64,000 bases of DNA from Lebetimonas sp. JH292 (GCF_000523275.1 NZ_ATHQ01000001.1:909799-973798), one strand, 5' to 3'; numbered from the stretch's first letter, positions 26,071-37,335 are shown. The notes: a model not told the origin generated them from the letters alone. A program made the numbers and translations.

Positions 26071-28565
26071 TTGCGTAAATTGATTGTTTTATTCGGTTTG
26101 TTTTTTAGTTTTTTATATGCAATATCTCAACCAGTAATAGATTTAAGAATGGATGAATGTAAATGGGATAATAATCCAAATACATATGAAATAAACAATA
26201 GTGGTAATTCAGGGAATACATATAATGCCACAGCTTTAAATGGCGCAAATACAACTGAAGGAAAAATTTGCAGAGGCGGTGATATAAATTCAACTTCAAC
26301 AGAAGATAAAGCAGTTTTATTAAAAAATAATTATAAACTGCCTAAAAAATACACACTTAATGTATGGATTAAATTTCCTTTGAATACGCAGGGGCATAAA
26401 GATTTTGAAGTATGTACAAATTATTTTTTTGGGATTTGTTTAGAATATAATATTATTGCAGACAGGGTTGGAAGTAAATATGATTTTATCTATTTTACTG
26501 AAGAAAAAAGCTGGTTTTCAGATTCGTGGACTTTAAATGTAGATGATGATAATGGCGGGGACTTCAATCCTCAAAATCTTAATGGATGGCATTTAAAATA
26601 ACTAACAAAAATACGAAGTTTTATTTGGATGGGAAATATTATGATAAATTTAATACTCATCCTAATACAGGATATTTAGGGCTTATATTTAACAGTGATT
26701 ATGGAAGCAATACAGACAATGAGCCAAACGGTCAGTCAATCGGAACTGATGTGGATGAATTTGAAATATACAATACCACATTAAGAAAAAGAAGTATTAG
26801 ATTTATTTATAAAAATGAAAAGAGTGGAAAAAATTATGATGGAAGTGAAAGAAAATGCCCTACATGCGAAGGCACTCAGGAAACAAACGGAACTTTTAAT
26901 GCAGTTGATTATTTTTTAGGTGATTGTAATGCTATAAATAATTGGGATAGAAATATAACTACAAAAATTGTAAATAGTGATTTTAATTTAACAATACTGG
27001 CAAAAGATAAAGATTTCAAATTGAAGCAAATATTACAAAAGTTGATTTTTATGAATATAATTCAAGAAAATATTTGTACTAACTGTGGCCAAACTTCTCC
27101 TACCGGCTGTCTGGGTATTTCTGATGTTAAAATAAATAAAGCTGTAAAATGTATAAAAGTCTATATTGAGGGAAACGTTACAAATCCTATTAATCCGATT
27201 CAAGAGAGTAATTCAACCGATAATTTTTCAATTAGGCCTTGTAAGTTTGAAATAACAAATATTCCTTCAAATATTAAAGCCGGGGATGAGTTTAATTTAA
27301 CCCTAAAAGCTTTAGATGTTAACGGTAATCCTTCAAAAGATTATAATGAAAGCGTAAATATTAATGGAGCTAGTCCCGATTTGGAATACAATATTTCAAA
27401 AAATAATTGTGATAACGGAAATTTAGAATTAGTTAGTGGTGTTAATTTGACGCTTAAAGAAGTAAATGGCAGTGAATTTTCAATTGCTGATAATGATGAC
27501 ACTTCTGATAATGATAGGCTAATAGTGCCTGCAGAAGCTAAAATTTCAGTTTCTCCTCATCATTTTGAAGTAAATGCAACTATTCAAAATTATGATAATA
27601 AATTTACCTATTTAGATAATGATTTAAATTTATATTCAATTTTGGATATTAATATTACTGCAAAAAATAAAAACAATAAAACCACAACGAATTATAATAA
27701 AGATTGTTATGCAAAAGATATTGATATAAATGTTTCTAAAATTTTATCTCCTATGCCTAAATTGGATAAAATGAAATATTATTACATTGATGCAAAAGAT
27801 AATAAATCAAATATTTCTTCTCCGGATATTAACAAAAACCTTCAAATTGATTATAATGATACAAATTTTACAACAGATAATAATGGTTCAACTAAAATAA
27901 CACTTTTTATTAATTTTGATAGAAACTCTTCAAAACCAATAAATCCGTTTGATATGAATATAAGTGAAATAAATGTAAGTGATGGTGTGGCTGATGGAAA
28001 TATCACAAATATAGGAAAAGTTCTTTATTATTATGGAAATGTTGTGCTTTTTGACGAAAAGGCTCAAAGTGATGAATTTAATACAAAAAAAGATTATTTT
28101 ATAGTTTATGACAAAAATGAAAGTGATAATAAACTACCTTCAAATAATGAAATACTGCCTGATTGGTATGTAAATAATTACCATTCTTCAAAAGATGGAA
28201 ATATAAGCAACGATAATATTATTGTCTCAAGTGATTATAACGCTTCTAATAAAATAAATGGTGTTGAGGTAAGTGTGAATTCTATTCAAAATGGAAAAGT
28301 TACTTTTCATATTAAAAGAACTAATTCGTCTATTAATTTTGCGGTTGTGCATTTGCTTGAACCAAATCTAAAATGGCTTTGGTATTCAAAATATGGAAAT
28401 GATTACAACATTTCACCTAACTCTACCTGTTTAAATCATTTCTGTTTTAGCATAACATGGGAAAACGGAGAAAAAGGGGTTATTAAAAGCGGAGAAATAA
28501 AAGGAACCGAGGCAAATACTACAAAAGTAAATGAAACAAAAAGGGGGGTTAAAATATTTAGATAA
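26071..28565 (+). CDS. MshQ-like exported protein (LamG-type plus DUF6701-like), with three frameshifts
   Basis: TTG start with GGAGTT upstream; signal peptide (about 1-17). A concanavalin/LamG-like region ([12 protein letters not shown].. then [13 protein letters not shown]) spans a one-base deletion near 26596 in an A4 run. A Cys-rich stretch ([18 protein letters not shown]) and a long Asn/Asp-rich beta region follow, ending in a DUF6701-like part (NAVVHLLEP-type motif seen as [24 protein letters not shown] biogenesis MshQ family). Between about 27018 and 27081 the other frame reads [20 protein letters not shown], so two compensating shifts occur there. Probably a surface or pilus-tip protein. 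Converges on panC with 8 bases overlap. Confidence 0.75.
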
Positions 28566-29376
28566 AAATATTATCAATAAGCCTTGTTTCTCCAACTTTT
28601 GCAGCAATTAAAATTATTGTGTTTCCTGGAATAATTTCTTTTATATAATTAAAATCCCTGTCTACAAAAGCAATATACTGAAGTTCGTTTACATCTAAAA
28701 TTTTTAGCATCTCTTCTTTAATTTTTTGAGTATCTTTAATAGTAGCTGAAAGTTTTGCAGCTCTTTTTAGTGATTTTGAAATACTTAAAGCTCTTTTTCT
28801 TTCATCTTCGCTTAAATAGATATTTCTGCTTGAAAGTGCTAAGCCATCTTTTTCTCTTACTGTATTACATTCAACTATTTCAATATCAAAAAAGAAATTT
28901 TTTACCATCTGTTTTATTAGATATAGCTGCTGGGCATCTTTTTTACCAAAATATGCGCGGTTTGGGCGGATTATATTAAAAAGTTTATTTACTACCTGTA
29001 ATACTCCATCAAAATGTCCTGGTCTAAAAAAACCTTCAAGTATATAACCTTTAACTTTTGGAGCTTTTATTAAAATTTCATCTTCATTATACATATTCTC
29101 AGGTGTTGGAGTAAACACTGCATCTACTCCTGCTCGTCTACATATTTCAAAATCAGCTTTCATTCTTCTTGGATATTTATTAAAATCTTCCCCCGGCAAA
29201 AATTGGGTTGGATTTACAAAAATTGATACTATTACAAAATCATTTTCATTTCTTGCTTTTTTAATTAAACTTAAATGTCCTTCATGTAAAGCACCCATTG
29301 TTGGTACAAAACCGATATTGCCTTTTAAGCTTTTTGTGTATTCAATGGCCTCTTCGGGTGAGCTTAAAATTTTCAT
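28558..29376 (-). CDS. panC: pantothenate synthetase
   Basis: 272 residues. ATP-binding HIGH motif [12 protein letters not shown] (about 27-38), [10 protein letters not shown], and the substrate loop [14 protein letters not shown]-terminal ETRLIDN. Joins pantoate and beta-alanine in coenzyme A synthesis. It is antisense to the flanking pilus genes, separating mshQ from the rest. Confidence 0.97.
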   Translation of the reverse strand: MKILSSPEEAIEYTKSLKGNIGFVPTMGALHEGHLSLIKKARNENDFVIVSIFVNPTQFLPGEDFNKYPRRMKADFEICRRAGVDAVFTPTPENMYNEDEILIKAPKVKGYILEGFFRPGHFDGVLQVVNKLFNIIRPNRAYFGKKDAQQLYLIKQMVKNFFFDIEIVECNTVREKDGLALSSRNIYLSEDERKRALSISKSLKRAAKLSATIKDTQKIKEEMLKILDVNELQYIAFVDRDFNYIKEIIPGNTIILIAAKVGETRLIDNIFI

Positions 29377-29422
29377 AACCAGCCTTTTTTGGTAGAATTA
29401 TATAAAAAAAACAAGGAATGTG

Positions 29423-30523
29423 ATGGACGCATTTGAATATTCTGAATTAAGTAAAGAACTCGAAAATAAACTTAATAACATAAAAGCTATTTTAAAACCA
29501 GATGTTATTAAAAAAAGACTCTCTGAAATTGAACAAATGGAAAACGAGCCTGAATTTTGGAATGATCCTAAAAAAAGCGCAAAAATTCAAAAAGAAAAAA
29601 ATATTTTATTAAAAAAACTAAATAAATATCTTGAAGTTGAAAAAGAACTTATGGATAACAACGATATGTATGAGCTGGCCAGTGCCGAAGAAGACGAAGA
29701 AACACTGGAAGAAGTTTTTAATGAAGCTAGTAAATTAAAAGATAAAATAAGAGAGCTTGAAATTGAAGTTATGCTAAGCGGTGAAAATGATTCAAAAAAT
29801 GCAATTATTACAATTCACCCAGGAGCCGGAGGGACTGAAAGTCATGACTGGGCAAGTATGCTTTATAGAATGTATTTAAGATTTGCTGAAAGAAAAGGCT
29901 GGAAGGTAAAAGTACTTGATTATCAGGCTGGAGATGAGGCCGGGATAAAAGATGCGGCTATTTTGATAGAAGGTGATAACGCCTACGGGTATTTAAAAGC
30001 TGAAAACGGAATTCACAGACTGGTAAGAGTGTCTCCGTTTGACAGTGGGGGCAGACGCCATACCTCTTTTGCATCTGTTCAGGTTTCTCCTGAGATTGAT
30101 GATGATATAGAAATTGAAATTGATGAAAAAGATGTAAGAATAGATGTTTTTAGGGCAAGTGGTGCTGGAGGACAGCATGTAAATAAAACGGAAAGTGCTG
30201 TTAGAATTACTCATATTCCAACAGGAATTGTAGTTTCTTGCCAGCAGGATAGAAGTCAGCATAAAAATAAAGAAATGGCATTTAAAATGCTAAAATCAAA
30301 ACTTTATGAATTTGAAGCTGAAAAAAGAAGAGCAGAAGAAGATGGAAAACCAAAAGATGAAATGGGCTGGGGACATCAAATTAGAAGCTATGTGTTATTT
30401 CCGTATCAGCAGGTAAAAGATAACAGAAGCAATAAGTCATATTCAAAAGTAGACGATATACTTGATGGGGATTTGCAGGAAATTATAGAAGATGTATTAA
30501 TTAGTGAAAAGGAAAAAAGCTGA
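29423..30523 (+). CDS. prfB: peptide chain release factor 2, no programmed frameshift
   Basis: 366 residues with GGQ motif [16 protein letters not shown] and the decoding loop [16 protein letters not shown] (SPF, typical of RF2). The gene is one open frame: the autoregulatory in-frame UGA frameshift of E. coli prfB is absent. ATG 29423 has AAGGA 5 bases upstream and is preferred to GTG 29420. Its TGA stop overlaps the CTG start of the first pseudopilin, coupling a translation gene to the pilus operon. Confidence 0.95.
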   Translation: MDAFEYSELSKELENKLNNIKAILKPDVIKKRLSEIEQMENEPEFWNDPKKSAKIQKEKNILLKKLNKYLEVEKELMDNNDMYELASAEEDEETLEEVFNEASKLKDKIRELEIEVMLSGENDSKNAIITIHPGAGGTESHDWASMLYRMYLRFAERKGWKVKVLDYQAGDEAGIKDAAILIEGDNAYGYLKAENGIHRLVRVSPFDSGGRRHTSFASVQVSPEIDDDIEIEIDEKDVRIDVFRASGAGGQHVNKTESAVRITHIPTGIVVSCQQDRSQHKNKEMAFKMLKSKLYEFEAEKRRAEEDGKPKDEMGWGHQIRSYVLFPYQQVKDNRSNKSYSKVDDILDGDLQEIIEDVLISEKEKS

Positions 30524-31136
30524 AAAAAGCGCTAACTTTAATAGAACTTATTTTTACCATGGTGATAATTGCTTTTACATTTACTGTAATTCCAAAAATT
30601 ATTCAAATTTCAAATAAATCTTTGGAATTTTCAAAAAAAGAGGATGCGCTTTTTAATATGATAAGTAAAGCTATGGATATTTCTTTAAAAGAATATGATG
30701 AACAAAATACCAATTATGATGATATTTTATTAACAGGAAATCAAAATATTCTGGAATGTAATACAACAACAAACTATAGAGTTGGCGGATTTGTGGGAAG
30801 CAGAAACTGTATAAACCATATTGAAGAGAGTGGTATAGGTGTTGATTCAAATGAGCCCCCTTATGATGATGTGGATGATTATAACGGTTTTCATGAAACA
30901 TTAACTTATGGACATACAACTTATGATATAAATGTAACTGTTGGTTATACAGATGAATGGAAAACGGTTATAATAATGATACTTTAAACTTTCATTTTAC
31001 CAATAAAAGCGATAATACAAAAACTAATATAAAAAGAATAAAAATCATTGTCTATAAAGGAAATAATATAATCTCTTCTGTTAAATATTATTCTGCAAAT
31101 ATAGGGCATATAAAAATTGGAAGTGTGTTATGGTAA
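30520..31136 (+). CDS. type IV/MSHA-like prepilin (MshD-like), CTG start, one frameshift
   Basis: Prepilin start [18 protein letters not shown]: short basic leader, Ala at -1, LTLIE at +1 and a hydrophobic helix. The only start that fits is CTG 30520, since TGA closes the frame at 30505; AAAAGGA sits 6 bases before it. The frame ends at 30987, but one missing A near 30961-30964 joins it to [17 protein letters not shown].. ending at 31136, four bases into the next gene. Corrected length is about 205 residues. First gene of the pseudopilin group D-O-P-C. Confidence 0.78.
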
Positions 31137-32077
31137 AAAAATCTTTTACTTTAATTGAAATGATTTTTGTAATTGTTATTTTGGCTTTTATTGCAATTGG
31201 AAGTTTTAATTTAATTTCAAAATTATATAAAAGAAACTACATTGCAAAAACGTCGAGTGATTTTGAATATTTTTCCCAGCAGCTGAGCGATCAATTATCA
31301 ATTTTTTTATATAACAGAATTCCTTTGAGTGTAATTGGTTATAACGGAAATAATTTTAAATATATAGGTTATATTGATGAAAATGACAATTATCCGATAA
31401 TGGAGTGGATGAGTGAATTAAGCGAAGCAAAAGTAGGTAAGAATTTAAGCGGTTTTGCCGATTTGTATGACAGCAGTAAGCCTACGTTAAAAGCACTTGA
31501 TTTTAATTCTTCTTTTATTAATGATGTTTTGCATAACAAATACAATACTTCAGACAATTTAGATAGTTTAACAGCTTTAATTTTTGCCGGGACGTTTGAT
31601 ATAGGAGCACAGGAGGTTTTGAGTGATTATAATAACTCTTTTGGTTGGCATGGAAATAATCATAACTATGTTTTTACAATATCAAATTATTCTCAAAACG
31701 GAAATAACTGCTTTTTAAGTTTAAACAATACAGACTCTAAAAAAATTTATGCAAAATTTTATTTGGCCGACAGTGCCTATGCACTGGCGCTTGGAAAAGA
31801 TATAAATAAAAACGCTGCGTGTATAACAAATCTTCATATACCAGATAATGAAATAGATAATACTCTTTTTTTGTTTTATAATTACAGACCATGGAAGGGT
31901 GATACTTTTTGTGCAGATAATAACGGAAATCCGGAAGGAAACGTTACAGTATTGGCTCAAAATGTAAAAGGATTTAAATTTAAAAAAGTAAATTCACATC
32001 TTGAAATGTTTTTTACATTTTTTAAAAGCAGGGGTGATATTAATATCTCCGTTTCCAAACAGAAGGTGGTATTTTGA
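31130..32077 (+). CDS. large pseudopilin (MshO-like)
   Basis: 315 residues. Class III leader [21 protein letters not shown] with cleavage after Ser or before Phe; the rest is a Ser/Asn-rich extracellular domain. Its size and position before the MshP-like gene fit MshO (or GspJ). Overlaps both neighbours by a few bases. Confidence 0.8.
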   Translation: MVKKSFTLIEMIFVIVILAFIAIGSFNLISKLYKRNYIAKTSSDFEYFSQQLSDQLSIFLYNRIPLSVIGYNGNNFKYIGYIDENDNYPIMEWMSELSEAKVGKNLSGFADLYDSSKPTLKALDFNSSFINDVLHNKYNTSDNLDSLTALIFAGTFDIGAQEVLSDYNNSFGWHGNNHNYVFTISNYSQNGNNCFLSLNNTDSKKIYAKFYLADSAYALALGKDINKNAACITNLHIPDNEIDNTLFLFYNYRPWKGDTFCADNNGNPEGNVTVLAQNVKGFKFKKVNSHLEMFFTFFKSRGDINISVSKQKVVF

Positions 32078-32511
32078 GAAAAGGAATTGGGCTTATATGG
32101 GCTATTATTATTTTGCTTTTAATAGCTTCATTAATGACTGCTGTAACAAAAATAGCATTTTTCAGTGTTAAACATACAAGCGATACTTATATGATTGAGA
32201 GGGCACAGCTTTTTATGCAAAGTGCAATTGAAAATGCTCTTCTTGCAATTGAAGGATATGATAGAAGCGGTGGAAATTGCCTTAAAACAATTCATTTTAC
32301 AGATGAAGATGGCAGATTTGAAGCAAATATTACAATTTTAAGATATTATATTTATAATAAATGCCCAAATAACTGTAATATATGTGTTCCTATAAAAACA
32401 GGTTTTTCAAACGGATATGTGTTAATGGATGTAAAAGTAGTAAGCTTAAACAGTGCAAAAAATGACAATAAAAAAATAGTGCTTGAAAAAGTAACACTTC
32501 AAAGGCCGTGA
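32074..32511 (+). CDS. MshP-like pilus assembly protein
   Basis: 145 residues; TTG start overlapping the previous stop (TTGA). N-terminal membrane helix GIGLIWAIIILLLIASLM without a TLIE motif, then a small periplasmic domain with two Cys pairs (CPNNCNIC). This resembles PilX/MshP/GspK-type minor components. Order O-P matches Vibrio MSHA operons. Confidence 0.72.
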   Translation: MRKGIGLIWAIIILLLIASLMTAVTKIAFFSVKHTSDTYMIERAQLFMQSAIENALLAIEGYDRSGGNCLKTIHFTDEDGRFEANITILRYYIYNKCPNNCNICVPIKTGFSNGYVLMDVKVVSLNSAKNDNKKIVLEKVTLQRP

Positions 32512-32952
32512 ATGAGAGCATTTAGTTTGATAGAACTTATTTTTATTTTAGTAATTATGGGAATACTTGCTTTTGTTGGTATGCAGTTTATTCCTAATGA
32601 AACGCCTTTAAGTGATTTTGAAATTTTAAAAAAATTAATTCTTACAAAAAAAACAAATGCTCTTGGATATAAAGTTTTTGGTGAAAACAACGAAACGTGT
32701 ATAAAACTTACAAAAAATGATATTAACAAAGAAGAAAACGCATCAAGAGTTAAATATTATTTTAAATCAGATATTCAGGTAAGGGGTTTAAGTGGAAATT
32801 TACTCTGTTTTGATTATATGGGAAGGCCTTATGATGGGGTAGTAAATCAAAAGCTTACAAATTTGCTTAAAAATTTTGTTACAATAACATTAAGTTATAA
32901 AAATAAAGAAAAAAATTTAACACTCTATCCAATAAGTGGATATGTAAGGTAA
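32512..32952 (+). CDS. pseudopilin (MshC/GspH-like)
   Basis: 146 residues. Very short leader RAFSLIELIFILVIMGILAF (cleavage after Ala), hydrophobic helix, then a globular domain with one Cys pair. Starts directly after the MshP-like stop. Minor pilin by architecture; subtype uncertain. Confidence 0.8.
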   Translation: MRAFSLIELIFILVIMGILAFVGMQFIPNETPLSDFEILKKLILTKKTNALGYKVFGENNETCIKLTKNDINKEENASRVKYYFKSDIQVRGLSGNLLCFDYMGRPYDGVVNQKLTNLLKNFVTITLSYKNKEKNLTLYPISGYVR

Positions 32953-32955
32953 TTA

Positions 32956-34392
32956 ATGGAAAATGTCTATTTTTTAACTAAAGATTATATGTATGAATAT
33001 GTTGACGGAAGAGTTGTAAAAAAAGAACTTAAAAAAGAAAAAGGAATATATACCTCTATAATTTATTTTAAAGATATTTTTAATAACACATTTAAACTCC
33101 CTGCGGATTTAAATAAAGACGAATTGGTTATAGAAGCTGAAAAAACGGTTTTTAACGAAGCCACGCTTGATTTGAGTAAAGAATATAAAATTAATTATAA
33201 ATTTCAAAAATTTGATGATTATTATTTGGTGGATGCTTTTATAGCTGAGGCTGACAGGTTAAAAGAAGAATTTTCCGATATTATTAAAAAATTTAAATAT
33301 ATCGATTTTGTCGGGGCCGCCCCTTTTGTTTTCGAAGAATATTATAATATTGCAAATATAATTCCCAAAAACGATATATTTATATTTTTTACTCCAAAAG
33401 ACGCATTTTTGGTGGGATTTAAAGATAAAAAATTTGTTTTTGTCAAAAGTCTGGATAAATTTTCCAAATTGGCTGCAATTACAAATCTTAAAGAAGACGC
33501 CCTTATCACTCTTTTAAAAGAAAAAGGCTTAAATAAAACATCTTATGAAAATGATGAATTTTTTAATAAAATAGAAAGTTTTTTTTCACAGTTTTTTATG
33601 AAAGTGAATAATTTGATTAATTATTCCAAAAATTTTTACCATATGGATGAAATTAACAGGATATTTTTTTATTCAGATATAAAAATAAACGCTTTAATTG
33701 AAACGTATGAAAATTTTTGGCATTTAAGCGGTATTGAATTTAAAAAATTTGAAATTGAGAGCGAATATGACCCGTTTGAATATTGTGCAACTGTATATAA
33801 TGCTAAAAATTATAATAATGAAGAAGTCAATTTCAGTATTTTTTTAAGACCTCCGAAATTTTATAAAACAAAAAGCGGTAAATTTGTGGTATTTTCTTTT
33901 ATTATTTTAATGTTTTTATTAATTGACGGAATATACAAATATTATTTGATAAACAATCAACAAAAACAGATTTCAAGATTGCAAAATTTTTTTCAAAAAA
34001 AAGAAAAAGAAATAAAACTGGTTAAACTTTACATAAAAAAATATAAAGAAAAAATTAACAAAGAAAAAGAAAATACTGCAAATATTGACACCCAAACAGA
34101 AGACATTTCATCAAAAATAGATTATTTATATGGTTTAAAAGTTAAAAAACCCCTTTTCAATGAAATAGCCGATGCAGTTGATTTTGCGGTTAAACATAAT
34201 TTACAAATTATAAAATTTGAAAAAAACAAAAATAAAATAAACTTAATGATAAAAAGCAATATTGACAATTCAGATTTAATTGCAAAATTTGTAAAAAAAC
34301 TTATAGATTTGGGATATAAAAATGTTTTCTCCAATAAAATTACCAATAAAAAAAACAGATATATCACTGTAATAAAGTATAATGATGAATAG
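32956..34392 (+). CDS. MshI/PilM-PilN-like assembly protein
   Basis: 478 residues: a cytoplasmic actin-like region (about 1-300), one membrane segment (about 309-330), a coiled coil (about 333-385) and a periplasmic PilN-like domain (about 390-478). MshI of MSHA systems and GspL combine these parts in the same way. The ATPase signature is weak. Overlaps the PilO-like gene by 11 bases; the complex would link the ATPase to the periplasm. Confidence 0.75.
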   Translation: MENVYFLTKDYMYEYVDGRVVKKELKKEKGIYTSIIYFKDIFNNTFKLPADLNKDELVIEAEKTVFNEATLDLSKEYKINYKFQKFDDYYLVDAFIAEADRLKEEFSDIIKKFKYIDFVGAAPFVFEEYYNIANIIPKNDIFIFFTPKDAFLVGFKDKKFVFVKSLDKFSKLAAITNLKEDALITLLKEKGLNKTSYENDEFFNKIESFFSQFFMKVNNLINYSKNFYHMDEINRIFFYSDIKINALIETYENFWHLSGIEFKKFEIESEYDPFEYCATVYNAKNYNNEEVNFSIFLRPPKFYKTKSGKFVVFSFIILMFLLIDGIYKYYLINNQQKQISRLQNFFQKKEKEIKLVKLYIKKYKEKINKEKENTANIDTQTEDISSKIDYLYGLKVKKPLFNEIADAVDFAVKHNLQIIKFEKNKNKINLMIKSNIDNSDLIAKFVKKLIDLGYKNVFSNKITNKKNRYITVIKYNDE

Positions 34393-34969
34393 ATTGGAAG
34401 AATTTTTACAAAATCTTGATAAAAAAAATTTATTATTACTTTATTTATCTGTATTTATAATCGGAATTATTATTTATTACAATTTTAATTATAATGTTTT
34501 AAGTTCAAAAATTGATGAAAACAGCCGATTGATTGGTGATTTGGAAAATAAAGCAAATGTTTCATTAAAAAAATACAATACAAAACTGGCAAAACTGAAA
34601 AAAGAATATAGAAATTTAAAAATAAAAGAATATTCAAAGCTTCAGGATCTGGATTATTTAAATAAAAAAATTGATTTAAGTATTTTGAATATAAATGATA
34701 AAAATTTCTACTCCCTGCTTGAAAATATTTTGTATAAAAGTTCGGTTTTAAATTTAAACCCTAATTTCTATATTAGTAAAAACAATAATAATTTTAAAAT
34801 TTACAATATAGAAATAAACGGGACTTTAGGGTATTGCAATGAAAGAAATTTATTCAATCTTATTAAATTTTTGGAATCCCAAAAATATGTAAACAGTGTA
34901 GAGAGTTGTTATATTGATGAAAACAGATCAAATTTTTACATAAAATATAATGTCTGGGGACTTAAATGA
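34382..34969 (+). CDS. MshJ/PilO-like assembly protein
   Basis: 195 residues: membrane segment at about 18-34, coiled coil (about 40-95) and a ferredoxin-like periplasmic domain with one Cys pair. Small size and place between the PilN-like and PilP-like genes support PilO/MshJ. Start ATG 34382, with a second Met in position 2. Confidence 0.75.
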   Translation: MMNRLEEFLQNLDKKNLLLLYLSVFIIGIIIYYNFNYNVLSSKIDENSRLIGDLENKANVSLKKYNTKLAKLKKEYRNLKIKEYSKLQDLDYLNKKIDLSILNINDKNFYSLLENILYKSSVLNLNPNFYISKNNNNFKIYNIEINGTLGYCNERNLFNLIKFLESQKYVNSVESCYIDENRSNFYIKYNVWGLK

Positions 34970-35322
34970 AAAAATTTTTATTTTTATTAGCAGGGATTTT
35001 TTTATATGCGGGTATTAGCAATGCTTTAATGGAAATAGTAAAAATAGAAAATTTTAAACCTCGTTTTAAAAAAATATTTTTACCAGCATGTACTTTAAAA
35101 GGAAAAAAAACTGTATTAAACAATACTGTTAGTAATTTGAATTTAAAACTGGAAGCGATTTTTAATAAAAAAGCTCTTATTAACCATAAATGGGTGAGGG
35201 CTGGAAACAGTGTAAAAGGTTATAAAATAATAAAAGTGTTTCCAAAAAAAGTGATTTTGAAAAAAAACAACAAATATGTTGTTTTAAAATTTGAAAGTAA
35301 TATTTTAAAGGTTAAAAAATGA
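34966..35322 (+). CDS. MshK/PilP-like periplasmic protein (CtsR position)
   Basis: 118 residues with signal peptide (about 1-20) and a compact beta domain, IFNKKALINHKWVRAGNSVKG followed by YKIIKVFPKKVILKKNNKYV, typical of PilP/GspC homology regions that bind the secretin. It occupies the place of CtsR/MshK, overlapping the secretin gene by 4 bases. Confidence 0.75.
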   Translation: MKKFLFLLAGIFLYAGISNALMEIVKIENFKPRFKKIFLPACTLKGKKTVLNNTVSNLNLKLEAIFNKKALINHKWVRAGNSVKGYKIIKVFPKKVILKKNNKYVVLKFESNILKVKK

Positions 35323-36668
35323 AAAAAATATTTCTGTTTTTAATTATTGCAATAACTCTTTTTGCCACAGATTGTAATAAAAAACTCTTTACCCTGCATC
35401 TAAAAAGCCCTGTAAAATTCAGTAACATTATTTCAGACATATCAAGCGAATGTAATTTAAATGTGGTAATTATTGATAAAAAAGCAAAGGATATTTTAAA
35501 TACCGATATAAATTATATAAATATTGACAATGTCTCATTAAAGGATTTTTTAAACACCCTTTTTGATGTTAAAAATCTTTTTTATAAAATAGAAAACAAT
35601 AATATATATATATCTTATTATAAAACAAAGACATTTAAGCTCGATTTTGTACCAAATTCCATAACCGGTGTTTCAAATATGGATACAACCGACAATACGG
35701 TAAAAACCGATTACAGTTTTGATTTTTGGCAGAACCTCAGAAATAATTTGATAAATATTCTTTCAAATATAAACGGGGATTATAAAAAACCTGTAATAGA
35801 TAAAAATGCAGGGCTGATAACAGTAACTGCGAATAAACCGCAAATGGATCAAATAAAAAAATATTTCAATGATTTAAGTGACAGGCTTCATAAAGAAGTG
35901 TTAATTGATGTTAAAATTTACAGTGTGGAACTCTCAAAATCACATCAGACTGGTATAGACTGGTCAAAACTCAATATTGCAATGGATGCTTCGAATATTC
36001 CTCTCAGGGCGGCATATATTGGAGGCAGTGAATCTGTTTTCAATTCGGCAACGTTTAATATAAGCGGATTTTTAAATTTTTTAGCTCAAAACGGAAATGT
36101 AAATTCAATATCAAATCCTAAAATAGTAACACTTAATAATCAAAAAGCCTTAATCAGGGTAGGGGATACAATTTATTATAAATATGCAAATGAAATTACA
36201 ACTGATTCAAACGGAAATCCAACAGCTTCATATGAGATTAATTCTACATTTGTAGGAGTCATATTAGATATTACACCTCAAATTAGTGATAATGGAGTAA
36301 TAATTCTTAGTATAAGTCCAAGAATTAGCTCTTTTAAAGATATTACCCAGCTAAATGATACAAAAAGGGAAATGCCGCCTGATACAAAAGATAATTCATT
36401 AATTAGCGTTGTTAGAATGAAAAATAACCAAACATTGGTTCTTGGAGGTTTGATAACAAACGATTCAAATATAAATGTTAATGGAGTTCCTGTTCTGAAA
36501 GAAATTCCATTAATTAAATATCTTTTTTCTTCAAAAGAGGAAATAAGTTCAAGAAAAGAACTTGTATTTGTTATAACCCCGCATATTATCGATTTGAATA
36601 CCAAAAAAACGCTTGAAAGTTATGGATATAAAAAGCTTCCTAATTTAGAGGATTTGGATGTTAAGTAA
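35319..36668 (+). CDS. MshL/CtsD secretin
   Basis: 449 residues. Signal peptide (about 1-17), N-terminal short repeats, then the secretin core: VLIDVKIYSVELSKSHQTGIDW, SNPKIVTLNNQKALIRVGDT, VGVILDITPQISDNGVI and the C-terminal SRKELVFVITPHII. Forms the outer-membrane ring through which the pilus (or DNA) passes. No lipobox seen. Confidence 0.9.
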   Translation: MKKIFLFLIIAITLFATDCNKKLFTLHLKSPVKFSNIISDISSECNLNVVIIDKKAKDILNTDINYINIDNVSLKDFLNTLFDVKNLFYKIENNNIYISYYKTKTFKLDFVPNSITGVSNMDTTDNTVKTDYSFDFWQNLRNNLINILSNINGDYKKPVIDKNAGLITVTANKPQMDQIKKYFNDLSDRLHKEVLIDVKIYSVELSKSHQTGIDWSKLNIAMDASNIPLRAAYIGGSESVFNSATFNISGFLNFLAQNGNVNSISNPKIVTLNNQKALIRVGDTIYYKYANEITTDSNGNPTASYEINSTFVGVILDITPQISDNGVIILSISPRISSFKDITQLNDTKREMPPDTKDNSLISVVRMKNNQTLVLGGLITNDSNINVNGVPVLKEIPLIKYLFSSKEEISSRKELVFVITPHIIDLNTKKTLESYGYKKLPNLEDLDVK

Positions 36669-37335
36669 TTTAATAAATGAATTTGAGGATAAAATAAATT
36701 TGAAAGATTATTTTTCTTATGTAAATTTTGAAATAATTAAAGAATCGGTGCTTTTTTCAAAATCAAATATTATTTTTCTTTTGGGAGAGCCTGGAAGCGG
36801 AAAAAGTTTTTTATTAAATTATCTTTATAAAAATTTCAATGATTATATTTTAATTAATGAAGCATTTGAAAGTAAAGAAGAATTTTTTAAACTTGCCGGA
36901 AATATTGAAAATAAAAGATTGTTAATTGATGAAGCGCAGCTTTTGGATATTAAAATACTTGAATTTTTAAGAACACTTAGCGATAAAGGAAATCAGGTCG
37001 TTTTTGCGATGCACAAAATTGAAGGGGAAAAAATTGCAAAACTTCCACAGTTTTTTTCAAGATACAATGAGAAAATTTATTTAAAACCGTTGAATTTTGA
37101 AGAATTTCAAAAATACACAATGTCAAAATTTATAAAAAACAATAAACCTGAACTTATAGATGAAAAAATACTTAAAAAAATTTATAACCTTTCCGGAGGT
37201 AATTTTAGACTTTGTAAAAAAATTGTTTTTACAGCTTTGGATTTATTAAACTTTTCTTTGAAAAATTCGTTAAAATACAGGAAAATAGATAATTGTATTT
37301 TAACAATGAGCGCTATAAAACTGGAATTAAAATGA
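36658..37335 (+). CDS. MshM/CtsP-like AAA ATPase
   Basis: 225 residues, cytoplasmic. Walker A LLGEPGSGKSFLLN (about 41-54), Walker B RLLIDEAQLLD. ExeA/MshM family proteins belong to MSHA and general secretion systems; CtsP has the same place in Campylobacter transformation clusters. Overlaps the secretin by 11 bases. Confidence 0.82.
   Translation: MLSNLINEFEDKINLKDYFSYVNFEIIKESVLFSKSNIIFLLGEPGSGKSFLLNYLYKNFNDYILINEAFESKEEFFKLAGNIENKRLLIDEAQLLDIKILEFLRTLSDKGNQVVFAMHKIEGEKIAKLPQFFSRYNEKIYLKPLNFEEFQKYTMSKFIKNNKPELIDEKILKKIYNLSGGNFRLCKKIVFTALDLLNFSLKNSLKYRKIDNCILTMSAIKLELK

Noticed and set aside
29423-30523. prfB programmed frameshift
   Set aside because: The gene is one continuous frame with no internal UGA at the usual early position.
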